A stretch of 64,000 bases of DNA, taken from NCBI GenBank assembly GCA_024655865.1, contig JANLFM010000009.1, positions 1 through 64,000 on the forward strand. Direction: 5' to 3'. Positions 53,745 to 62,339 of the stretch are shown here, one piece after another; positions within the stretch are counted from its first letter, which is position 1, and every line of letters starts with the position of its first letter. The position numbers were made by a program, and so were the translations under genes. This DNA is from Caldisericota bacterium. GTDB lineage: Bacteria; Caldisericota; JANLFM01. Below the pieces are notes generated by a model that made no database searches, was not told where the DNA came from, and saw nothing but the letters and a program-made list of their open reading frames with translations.

Positions 53745-54641
53745 TTAAGGGTTCAACTTATCCAGGATTTCCTGGTGACTTCTGTGCACTAAATAAATTC
53801 CCACAAGCACGCAAATCCCAGCAAAGACCTGCTTGAAGGAGAGAGGCTCCCCTAATAAAGGCCAGGCCAGGATGCCGGTGAGCAATGGCTGTCCTAACAT
53901 GGTAGGGGAAACAAGGGAGGCAGGAAGGTGTCCTAAAGCGTAATTCAGAGACATCCAGCCAATCACCTGAGTGAAAACGCCGAAGCCCAGGAAGGAGAGG
54001 TAACTCTTTAAAGGATAACCAGTGAAGGATTGCCCGGAGATTAAAACCACCAGGGTTAAAAGGACTGTGGAACTCAAGGCCGCGATCCAGAAGTAGCTCA
54101 AGGAGTCCAGATATTCCCTTCCTTTTTGAGTGAGGAGCCAGTAAGCAGCGTAGAAGAAACCGGCAAGAAGTCCTAAAAAGGAGCCTATGCCAATGGCGCT
54201 ACTCCTTTTAAGGTCTATCCCCAAGAGGAAAGCTGCTCCTGAAAGGGCGAGGATTACTCCTATCCAGAATCGGGGTTTTAGCCTGCGGCGGAAAATGAGC
54301 ACCGTACCCAGTCCTACCCAGAGGGGAGCCGTGTTCGCCAGCAGCGTAGGGTTAACTACTTCCCCCATCATCACACCAGTAGTCCATAATCCGAGATCAC
54401 AGGCAAAAGCCAAACCGCCAAGGAGCGCAAGGATAACCCCTTTCCGGGAAGGCCTGGTATGAGAGTTCACTCTTTTTAAAAAGGGAAGGGCCATAAGGAC
54501 TGTGGCGATAGCCATGCGGTAAAAGCCGGTGACAATCCCAGGAGCATTGGCCCAGCGTACAAAGAAGGCCGCCATACTGAGCGCTAAAACCCCGACGATC
54601 AGGGAGGTATAAATCAGGGTTTTGGATGAATTCCTACCCAT
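53745..54641 (-). CDS. EamA/DMT-superfamily transporter; native start probably MGRNSSK at 54641 (the 54692 ATG appears to be in transposase relic)
   Basis: DMT repeats; N-terminal residues of the longer ORF read continuously with an IS481-like C-terminus. Confidence 0.85.
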   Translation of the reverse strand: MGRNSSKTLIYTSLIVGVLALSMAAFFVRWANAPGIVTGFYRMAIATVLMALPFLKRVNSHTRPSRKGVILALLGGLAFACDLGLWTTGVMMGEVVNPTLLANTAPLWVGLGTVLIFRRRLKPRFWIGVILALSGAAFLLGIDLKRSSAIGIGSFLGLLAGFFYAAYWLLTQKGREYLDSLSYFWIAALSSTVLLTLVVLISGQSFTGYPLKSYLSFLGFGVFTQVIGWMSLNYALGHLPASLVSPTMLGQPLLTGILAWPLLGEPLSFKQVFAGICVLVGIYLVHRSHQEILDKLNP

Positions 54642-55060
54642 ATCGTGTCTAAACGCTTTCCAGGTGCTCTTCAATAGTTCCATCGGCCTCATACCCTGAT
54701 TACGGTATCCCTGATGTGGTTTCTCTGTATTATAGTAGATCGGTCACTGATTCCACTACCTCCTCTTATGCCCTCCACTTCGCCTGTGGGAAGAACTCAT
54801 CCAGGATGGCCCTGTTGAAGTACTCGATGAATCCATTGGTCTGGGGATAGGCACATGGGTGTTACGATGCTCTATTCCATTTAAGACCAGATAGGGTTAG
54901 TGAGGGTGGGCGTCCTTTCTTTCAGAACTCCTTGCCGTTGTCCGTTAGGATAGCGGATACCAGGATCCTCGCCCCTTAAAGAAAGGCAGTACCTGACTGT
55001 GGAAGAGAAAAATAGCGGCTTCCGAAGCACACTTCACGAAAACTGCGGAAGCCGATGAAT
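54642..55060 (-). pseudogene. Degraded IS481-like DDE transposase (C-terminal part)
   Basis: Frame-jumping reverse translation gives EAAIFLFHSQVLPFFKG / ILTDNGKEF / LNGIEHRNTHV / YPQTNGFIEYFNRAILDEFFPQAKWRA* / EEVVESVTDLL / YYNTEKPHQGYRNQGMRP. Confidence 0.88.
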
Positions 55061-55180
55061 TCTCTTCTAATTCCTATTTTGCAAGAGATACCATCTATCG
55101 GCGGGAAGGACTTTCTGAAGAATTATCTTCGAGCTTCTCAGCAAGAGGGCAATCGGGAAAAGAAAGGTCAGGCCCGCATT

Positions 55181-56698
55181 TTACCTGCTTGTCTGGACGT
55201 ACAACTCGAACACCCGCCGAAAATGAAAACCGTAGATCGCCAATGTAATAGCTGTGGCGAAAGCCCGCGGTCGATGAAATAGGGTCCAGCGAGCGATCCG
55301 CCAGAACTGCATCCGTTCCACGCCGCGAATGCCCAGCCTGTAGATAGCGCGGAGGAAAGCTTGAATGTACTGCGGGGCAGACCTCCAGTCAATGAGCGTC
55401 TTGAGCCCCGGCACTTGATAATCTTGCAGGAACGTGCGAATTCGCTCGTAATACGCTTTTGGAGCATAGATCTGTTGCAAAATGTAATGGTAACCACGCA
55501 GAAGTACCGAGAGATTCATCACGGGAACAATGTTCGTGGTACCATCCACGTTATCTCCGGATGACCCACCCGCCAAACGGTTCTCCCCCTTTAACCGTTG
55601 GTACAGACGAGTGCCTGGCAGAGCCTGCAAAAGTCCTACCATCGCCGTTACGATGCCGCTCTTCTGGATTAATTCCACCTGCCGCTGAAAAATGGAAGGG
55701 GGATCGTTGTCGAACCCTACAATAAATCCTCCTTGTACCTGCATACCCGCTCGGTGAATGCGCTTTACGCTCTCCACCAGATCCCGGCCTCTGTTCTGAA
55801 GCTTTCCACACTCGATCAGGCTATGTTCCTCCGGTGTTTCAATACCGATAAAGACCATATGAAACCCGGCCTCCACCATCATACGCATCAAATCGTCGTC
55901 ATCTGCCAAATCGATCGTGGCCTGAGTGTAAAAGGACATCATCCTCTTTTTCTCCTTGCGCCACCGAATTAAAGCAGGAAGCAGATCATTCTTCACCTGC
56001 TGCCGAGCACCGATAAAGTTATCATCGACAAAAAATACGCTACCGCGCCACCCCAGGGAATAAAGAGCATCCAGCTCGGCGATGACCTGGGCCGTAGTCT
56101 TTGTCCGTGATTTACGACCAAACATAGCGGTAACGTTGCAAAACTCACAATTGTATGGGCAGCCGCGAGAGAATTGAACGCTCATGGAGTTATATTGATG
56201 GAGGTCAAGCAATTGCCAGAGAGGGATGGGCGACTGGCGAATGTCCGGGAATTCTCCACTGGTATACACTCGCCGAGTCTCCCCACTTTCGAGATCCTTG
56301 AGAAATTCAGGCAGGGTTGACTCAGCCTCATTCAATACGAAGGTATCGACCTTATCAAACTGCTCCCAATCTCCCATGAACAAAGGACCTCCAGCCACCA
56401 CCTTGACCCCGGCGGCATGACAGCGGTCGATGACCTGAGCGGCGGATTCCCTTTGCACGACCATGGCACTGATCATAACCAGATCCGCCCAGGCCAGATC
56501 CTCATCGTTTAAAGCACGAACATTGAGATCCACCAATTTTTTGGGCCAATCTGCTGGCATCAGGGCGGCAACGGTGAGAAGACCCAATGGGGGCGATGCG
56601 GCTTTCTTTCCGATGAAATGAAGAGCGTGCTTGAAACTCCAGAAAGTGTCAGGAAACTCAGGGTATACCAGCAGGACATTAAAACGCTTTTTTCCCAA
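55181..56698 (-). CDS. B12-binding domain radical SAM protein
   Basis: N-terminal cobalamin-type domain (LLTVAALMP...), FSRGCPYNCEFCNVTAMFGRKSR radical SAM motif, FFVDDNFIG. Confidence 0.92.
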   Translation of the reverse strand: MGKKRFNVLLVYPEFPDTFWSFKHALHFIGKKAASPPLGLLTVAALMPADWPKKLVDLNVRALNDEDLAWADLVMISAMVVQRESAAQVIDRCHAAGVKVVAGGPLFMGDWEQFDKVDTFVLNEAESTLPEFLKDLESGETRRVYTSGEFPDIRQSPIPLWQLLDLHQYNSMSVQFSRGCPYNCEFCNVTAMFGRKSRTKTTAQVIAELDALYSLGWRGSVFFVDDNFIGARQQVKNDLLPALIRWRKEKKRMMSFYTQATIDLADDDDLMRMMVEAGFHMVFIGIETPEEHSLIECGKLQNRGRDLVESVKRIHRAGMQVQGGFIVGFDNDPPSIFQRQVELIQKSGIVTAMVGLLQALPGTRLYQRLKGENRLAGGSSGDNVDGTTNIVPVMNLSVLLRGYHYILQQIYAPKAYYERIRTFLQDYQVPGLKTLIDWRSAPQYIQAFLRAIYRLGIRGVERMQFWRIARWTLFHRPRAFATAITLAIYGFHFRRVFELYVQTSR

Positions 56699-56716
56699 TT
56701 ATCAATGCCTCCAGTC

Positions 56717-56743
56717 GTCTAGTTGATACAGTATTAACTAGAC
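56717..56743. promoter_or_regulatory. 27-bp near-perfect palindromic operator upstream of the B12-binding radical SAM gene
   Basis: GTCTAGTTGATAC-A-GTATTAACTAGAC; 12 of 13 arm positions pair. Confidence 0.75.
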
Positions 56744-56758
56744 AAGTGAAAGTGTCAA
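56731..56758 (-). promoter_or_regulatory. Putative promoter TTGACA-16-TAATAC overlapping the palindrome
   Basis: -35 TTGACA = complement of 56753-56758; -10-like TAATAC = complement of 56731-56736. Confidence 0.45.
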
Positions 56759-56826
56759 ACATTCCCCTGCTGAACTATTTTCATTTCGAATTTTATGTGA
56801 GACAACACGGGGTTTTTAAAATTTCC

Positions 56827-57240
56827 CTACTTGAAGTCCAGAGCCCGGAGCATTTTGGCGTAATTCAAGGTGCGGTTCAACTTCCCGCCGGGGATTCTTG
56901 CTCTTGTTTTTACCAGGTAGTAGTAGAGCCCGCTTTCGTTTGTTTCTCCAATCAAAGTGGCGCCAATCAGTCGCTCTTTCTCATCCAGAAACACTCGTCG
57001 GTAAATGCCGGTTTTGGGGTTGAAGTAGGCATAGGTCAAAGGAGCGTCCTCCCGGTTATAACCTACTACGGCTACTTCGCTCCCGAAAATGTTGGTGATA
57101 TTGTGCTTCAAGCTTCCCTCGTACTTGAAATCCAGCCCCAGTATGCTTTTGGCGGCAGCCTCTCCCTGCTCCACAGCGGTGAACCAGTTCCCCCGAATCA
57201 CGGATTTCCCGGTGATAAAGTCCTTCCCCCGGGTGCACTA
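56827..57240 (-). pseudogene. C-terminal fragment of an FAD-dependent NAD(P)H/disulfide oxidoreductase (NirB/rubredoxin reductase-like)
   Basis: GKDFITGKSVIRGNWFTAVEQGEAAAKSILGLDFKYEGSL...; no Rossmann GxGxxG domain upstream. Confidence 0.75.
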
Positions 57241-57352
57241 TTATAGAATATGAGCTTGGAGAGTTTGTCCGTTTTGGGACTTCTCTTTGCGCCACCTCTT
57301 GGAAAAGTTGAAGAAGCCTCACTCTAAAAGTGGAGGTTGTCCTTGAGCCATC

Positions 57353-58036
57353 TTAAGGCCACCATTGCGGTTCAGGGACGATCAAATAACCTTCCGGCTC
57401 CACCTTGAACCCAGCCCTTTTAATCCCTAAGACGAACTCCTGGGCATTCTCTTTCACGTCGAATACTGCAGTGGACTGGTATGGTGGTGCGGAGGGGTCG
57501 ATAAGCGTCTTGATCCGCTCGGGGTCAAGTAAGGAGAGAAAAAAACCATGGGAGGCAACAGGGTAGTAGACGTTTTTGTTCTGATCCAGGAGCACGAGCT
57601 GCCTCCAGTCTGGAGGTCGTGCGTCCCAGGAGAGGGAGCGGGTTGAAAGCTCCAGGATGAGGTATTTTCCTCTGGGAACGGAAGGGGCGTTATAGCCTTT
57701 TGGTAGATCCTTGGTGAAAGTGGCTTTTTCTACTTTCCAGACCAGACGGTTCACCTCTAATTCAGGCTTAGCGTTATAGGTTTGCTCGAGTGGTGTGAGT
57801 GTAGGGGAGGGAAGAACGAAAGGTGGTTGAGTTGGCGAAGGCGTGGGACTGGGAGAGAAGGAGGGTAAGGGCGAAGCCGTAGACCCGGGCGGCGTGAGAG
57901 TAGGAAAGATAGTGGGTGACCCTGGTTCCGTGCAGGAAGAGATAAGAAGCACCAAAAGGAGTATCAGGGCTAAAAGCCCTCTTTTTACCGTTTTATTTGT
58001 TTTCTTGAACTCTTTTTTGACCATTCTGACCCTCAT
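57353..58036 (-). CDS. Lipoprotein with DUF4352-like C-terminal domain
   Basis: Lipobox LISSC, T/P/S-rich linker, beta-rich domain (VWKVEKATFTKDL...GKYLILELST...LVLLDQNKNVY). Confidence 0.7.
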   Translation of the reverse strand: MRVRMVKKEFKKTNKTVKRGLLALILLLVLLISSCTEPGSPTIFPTLTPPGSTASPLPSFSPSPTPSPTQPPFVLPSPTLTPLEQTYNAKPELEVNRLVWKVEKATFTKDLPKGYNAPSVPRGKYLILELSTRSLSWDARPPDWRQLVLLDQNKNVYYPVASHGFFLSLLDPERIKTLIDPSAPPYQSTAVFDVKENAQEFVLGIKRAGFKVEPEGYLIVPEPQWWP

Positions 58037-58256
58037 TGCTTTCTCACCTCCATGTTATAAGGAGCTCGTTACAGTTGAATAGTGCCGTCGTTTTGAAATA
58101 ATTGTACCTTAAAATTAAGTTTTGATTCTCGTGCTCCTTCTCCTGCGTTCTTGGTTGCGATTATTCAAATGAGCATCGCAGAGAATTCCAGAAACCACAG
58201 AGTCGCAATTGTGGCTTATACAAGATCATAATGAACCATGATTGCTCTCTGGTTCC

Positions 58257-58514
58257 CTATCCCTGAAGGACAAAGAAAAGAGCCAGGAAACAGTAACGCC
58301 AAGAACCATAACCAAAAAGCGGGCAAGCCAGATGTGAATTGTGCACAGTTTTCTCCTGAGGGCCCTTTTTCCTCAAGGTGAGGAATCCCAGGATAAGGAG
58401 TAATCCGCCTACCAGAGCAAAGGATTTGTGGGGAGCCACAAATCCGGTCATCCTCCTCCTGGAAAGCATAGGGAAAAGAGCATATAAGAGAGCCAGGGAA
58501 CCAAGAACCATCAA
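58257..58514 (-). CDS. Small putative membrane protein
   Basis: Two hydrophobic segments; no homology recognised. Confidence 0.25.
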   Translation of the reverse strand: MMVLGSLALLYALFPMLSRRRMTGFVAPHKSFALVGGLLLILGFLTLRKKGPQEKTVHNSHLACPLFGYGSWRYCFLALFFVLQG

Positions 58515-58567
58515 TGACGCCTGAAAAGGCCTTTTTCATCTTCAGCTCCTTAATAAAGTTTAGAACC

Positions 58568-59686
58568 TCAGGATTTTCTCTTTTTCTGCAGAGCGTTTAT
58601 CTCTTGAAGCACGCGGGGGACAATTTCCTGAGCCCTTACCTTTCTGAAAACGCCAGAGGCTCTTGAAGGGTCAATCCGCCACAGGCTCCAGAGGGCGTGC
58701 TGGCGCAGGAGGGATGGGGAATCGTAGGCGAAGGGTTCAATCAATTCAAAAAGAGATCGATCCCTCAGGTTGCCCGCTACCACGATAGCGTTCCTTTTTA
58801 AGAGAGTGAGGGCTTTCCCCTTGAAGGTGTGTCCGGAAAAAATCCTGCGGAACTTTTCCTCGTCCATAAGGAGCACTTCCTCAATAGGAATAAACAATCC
58901 AGGTCCAGATTCTGGTTGCAGCTTGACCTTTTTCCATTCCCTGTTGTAAGGGCAAACGTCCTGGCATGTGGAACACCCGAAAAGGCGCGCCCCCATAAGC
59001 TCGCGCACCCTCATGGGAAGGATACCGTCATAATGGAGGGAGAAGTAATCCAGACAGAGGTCAGGCCGGATCTGATAGGGCTTCCTGATAGCGCCTGTGG
59101 GGCAGGCATCCAGGCAGAGCCTGCAATCTCCACACATGCTTTCTTTCTCCTCCTTAAATTCCCCAACCTCAGCGCTAATTAGCAGTTCTCCCAGAAGGAA
59201 ATGGGATCCCCATTTTTCAGAGTAAAGCAAGCTGTTCTTGCCCCTCCATCCAATCCCCGCAAGTTCCGCCCAGGTCTTTTCCAGAAGTCTCCCTTCCACA
59301 AAGACCTTCGCTTTTAATTGGGGGAAGGTTACTACAAGCTCGGCCTTGATCTTCCTTAATTTGTCCTTAAGCAGTCCGTACCAGTCGAGGGCGCAGAAGG
59401 GGGCGATTACCCCGGAAGGGAGTTCCGGTTTTTCTTGGGCGGGCAGGGAATATGGTTGGGCGAAGCAGAGGACACTTTTGGCCCAGGGATAAATAGTGCG
59501 GGGATCCTGAAGAGCGGGAAGGTCCTTTTCTGACCAACTCAGGGCGCTCGGGAAATGGCCCTTTCGGAAGAGCTCTCTTAAAATTAAAACCTTTTCCCCA
59601 AGATCTCTTAAAGGAAGAGCCTTCAGGGCCAGACCATATTTTTCGGCGAGTTCGCTCGCTCTCTCAAGGATTTCTACTTCTGACAG
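58568..59686 (-). CDS. queG: Epoxyqueuosine reductase; frame open to at least 59686 with no ATG/GTG/TTG before 59299
   Basis: CGDCRLCLDACPTGAI, CSTCQDVCPYN, GWRGKNSLL; upstream in-frame residues WAKSVLCFAQPYSLPAQ...CALDWYGLLKDKL fit the QueG N-terminus. Confidence 0.85.
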   Translation of the reverse strand: MSEVEILERASELAEKYGLALKALPLRDLGEKVLILRELFRKGHFPSALSWSEKDLPALQDPRTIYPWAKSVLCFAQPYSLPAQEKPELPSGVIAPFCALDWYGLLKDKLRKIKAELVVTFPQLKAKVFVEGRLLEKTWAELAGIGWRGKNSLLYSEKWGSHFLLGELLISAEVGEFKEEKESMCGDCRLCLDACPTGAIRKPYQIRPDLCLDYFSLHYDGILPMRVRELMGARLFGCSTCQDVCPYNREWKKVKLQPESGPGLFIPIEEVLLMDEEKFRRIFSGHTFKGKALTLLKRNAIVVAGNLRDRSLFELIEPFAYDSPSLLRQHALWSLWRIDPSRASGVFRKVRAQEIVPRVLQEINALQKKRKS

Positions 59687-60480
59687 CGGGGACAGAAGTA
59701 GGTCCCCCTTCCTTCAATTTCAATTCTTACGATTTTTGTTCCGCAGCGGGGGCAGGGCTCTCCCTCCTTGCCGTGAACGTTGAGGAATTCCCTGATTTCG
59801 CCGCGTACCCTATCTCCCATTCTTTTCCGGGCTTCCTCCGTCCCCCAGCGCAGGGTGTCCAGGATGCACTTGTAAAGGAAATCCTTTTCCCTCTCTGAGA
59901 GCTCCCTCGCAGGTCTTGAGGGAGAAATCCTGGCGCAGAAAAGGATCTCATCGGAATAGGCATTACCGATCCCGGCAAGGAACTTCTGCTCCATAAGAGC
60001 GAACTTCACGGTGCCCCGAAACTTCTGGAGCACCTCGCTTAAATATTCTGGTGTAAAAGCTGGGTCGAAAGGCTCAGGCCCTAATTCCTTGAGCTCTTTG
60101 GTTTTCTCAAGTTCTCCCGGAGGAATGAAGTAGAGCTTCATCCACCCCCTCTGGTCAATGAAGTGGATCTCCTGCCCTTCCTTAAAGGAAAGCACAGCGC
60201 AGGTTCCCTTCTCGACCGGTGCCCCGGCAGGTTTTAAGTCCAGCTCCCCTTCGAGCATCAAATGGATCAAAAGAGCCGCCCCGCTTTCAAAGTGGAGCAC
60301 GGTATACTTTCCCCTCCGCGCTATGGCGCTCACTTTCTCTCCCTTGAGGGCCTCCTCCACAAGTTCCGGGGAGGGCTTGCCCACGGATCTCTTTAAAAAC
60401 TTGAGATCAGCGACCTCAAAACCCAGGATTCTCTTTTCCAGGTTGGATTTTACAACTTCTAAATCAGGGAGCTCCGGCAT
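59674..60480 (-). CDS. mutM: Formamidopyrimidine-DNA glycosylase family
   Basis: MPELPDLEVVKSNLEKRI, ALMEQKFLAGIGNAYSDEILF, zinc finger CPRCGTKI...GTYFCPRCQK. Confidence 0.94.
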   Translation of the reverse strand: MPELPDLEVVKSNLEKRILGFEVADLKFLKRSVGKPSPELVEEALKGEKVSAIARRGKYTVLHFESGAALLIHLMLEGELDLKPAGAPVEKGTCAVLSFKEGQEIHFIDQRGWMKLYFIPPGELEKTKELKELGPEPFDPAFTPEYLSEVLQKFRGTVKFALMEQKFLAGIGNAYSDEILFCARISPSRPARELSEREKDFLYKCILDTLRWGTEEARKRMGDRVRGEIREFLNVHGKEGEPCPRCGTKIVRIEIEGRGTYFCPRCQK

Positions 60481-60488
60481 ATCTCCTC

Positions 60489-61736
60489 CTAAAACAGGCT
60501 AATTTGAGTGGGTTCAGGAGGGGTCTTTTCCTCCTCCGCATCCAGGAAGATTTCGATTTTGCCGTAGTTACCATCGTATCCCGGGATGATTTTCACCTTG
60601 CCCTCACGCATTGAGGCAATAGCCCTGGCCAGCGAGAGGGAGGTCATTTTCTCCAAATAAGAGACGGGAGCATCGAGGAGCACGGCGAGCTCGTTGGAAA
60701 AGGTCTGCACCAATTTCAGGTATTCGTTCTGGACGGCCACGCTTTCCGGGGCCTTTTTTAGTACCTGGGCGATAATCTCATCTAAGGGAATCAACCTTTT
60801 ATAGGGAATGGCGTTCTCCGGCTCAAAGCCGTCCTTGCGGTCTGCCAGGTCCTCGACCCTGTGCATCACTCCCACGGTCAGGGGCTTCCTGCATACCGGA
60901 CAGATCAGGTTATGCTTGCGCGCTTCCTCCGGGGACATGAGCACGTTGCAGAAGCGATGGCCGTCGAAATGATATTTCCCTTCCTCCGGGAAGAACTCAA
61001 TCGTGAAGAGGAATTTCGACCGATCTTTATTCTGGAGAACCCTTCTGATTTCATAAAAGTCCATTTTCTCAGAAAAGACGTTGGCCTCCCGTCCCAGCTT
61101 AGAAGGAGAATGAGCGTCGGAGTTGGAAATAAGGGTTACCCTGTCCAGAGCACTGAGCCTCCAGTTCATGGGAGGGTCTGAGGAGAGACCGGTCTCAATG
61201 GCGAAGACCTCGGAAGAAGCCTCCCCGAAACACTCCTCAATGGAGTCAAATCCTGAGCGGGAGCCAAAAAGGGAGAACCAGGGAGTCCAGGCGTGAGCGG
61301 GCACAATATAAGCATCGGAGGAAATATCCTTCACTATTTTCAAAAGATCCAGGGCGGAAATGGAGAGAGCCGGGCGCCCATCCACGGAAAGGGAATTGAA
61401 GCGCCTGAGGCGCTGATTTATGCGCAGGGAGACCTCAAGCGAAGGGGAGAAAATCAAGTTATGCATTTTGTGGGCTTTGCCATCCACCTGGAAGAAATTG
61501 GCCACCTCTGCTGTGAGCATGAAGTAGACTCCCTGGAACTCGTAAAGGCCATTCAGGTCCGAGGGTTTGAGCTTCTCTTTGAGTTCCAGAAACCAGGCAG
61601 GGTGAGTGAAATCCCCGGTGCCTAAAAGGCTAATCCCTTTAAGCTTCGCCCAGCGAGCCATGTGTTCCAGGCCCATATCGCTGGACGTGCCCCGGCTGTA
61701 TCTGGAATGAAGATGGAAGTCACAAACAAAACGCAC
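60489..61736 (-). CDS. EndoQ-like PHP-domain endonuclease
   Basis: DFHLHSRYSRGTS, GTGDFTHPAW, VPAHAWTPWFSLFGSRSGFDSIEECFG, ISNSDAHSPSKLGREAN, zinc-type CPVCRKPLTVGVMHRV. Confidence 0.88.
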   Translation of the reverse strand: MRFVCDFHLHSRYSRGTSSDMGLEHMARWAKLKGISLLGTGDFTHPAWFLELKEKLKPSDLNGLYEFQGVYFMLTAEVANFFQVDGKAHKMHNLIFSPSLEVSLRINQRLRRFNSLSVDGRPALSISALDLLKIVKDISSDAYIVPAHAWTPWFSLFGSRSGFDSIEECFGEASSEVFAIETGLSSDPPMNWRLSALDRVTLISNSDAHSPSKLGREANVFSEKMDFYEIRRVLQNKDRSKFLFTIEFFPEEGKYHFDGHRFCNVLMSPEEARKHNLICPVCRKPLTVGVMHRVEDLADRKDGFEPENAIPYKRLIPLDEIIAQVLKKAPESVAVQNEYLKLVQTFSNELAVLLDAPVSYLEKMTSLSLARAIASMREGKVKIIPGYDGNYGKIEIFLDAEEEKTPPEPTQISLF

Positions 61737-61992
61737 AATAAAAGTTTATCACGGTTTGAATTATTGGTGAAAATTTCCCCGAAAATTAGATTCCTGAAAG
61801 TGGTGGCTCAGGCACTGCTTCCTTTCCGCCCTTTTTTATTTTAATTTTTTAAACTTTCATTTCCTTGTCCGAGAAAACTCTGCCCTTGTTTGAGTTTGCG
61901 CTCTGGTCCTCTTCTTTCCTTACGGTTCACTTTATCCTTTTTCCTTCTCCTTGAAGTAAGCCCGGAACTAATTTATAATCGAAAGCGCTTCC

Positions 61993-62088
61993 GGAGAGGT
62001 GGCTGAGTTGGCTGAAGGCACTCGCCTGGAAAGCGAGTAGACGGGGTTAAAACTCGTCTCGCGGGTTCGAATCCCGCCCTCTCCGCCA
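61993..62088 (+). tRNA. tRNA-Ser (anticodon GGA), long variable arm, encoded CCA
   Basis: Acceptor GGAGAGG/CCTCTCC, anticodon stem CTCGC..GCGAG with loop CT-GGA-AA, T arm GCGGGTTCGAATCCCGC, G+CCA end. Confidence 0.96.
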
Positions 62089-62339
62089 GTTTCATCCCTT
62101 TTATAAAAGAGAACACGACAACTTCGTGCTCCCTCTCCGATTTTCATCCACATTCCCTGTATTTATGGTCTTCCTTTTTAATAATTAACGAAAAAGCCGA
62201 GCTATCCTCTATTTTACGGAGCGAGTGAGGAAACCGGGCGCAGAGGAATTCTCCGGGAGGTTTTAATTCTTTTAAGGAGAGAGAGGCTTTTTCAGTCCCT
62301 TTGAATGCTAAAATTATAAAAAACATCTGGAGGTGCAGC

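Noticed and set aside
55016-55054. Inverted repeat CGGCTTCCG...CGGAAGCCG as a possible terminator or IS end
   Set aside because: It lies in the transposase-derived coding relic and has no T tract; likely chance.
61993-62088. tRNA-Ser as an integration site
   Set aside because: No integrase or duplicated tRNA 3' end seen nearby; it seems an ordinary tRNA gene.
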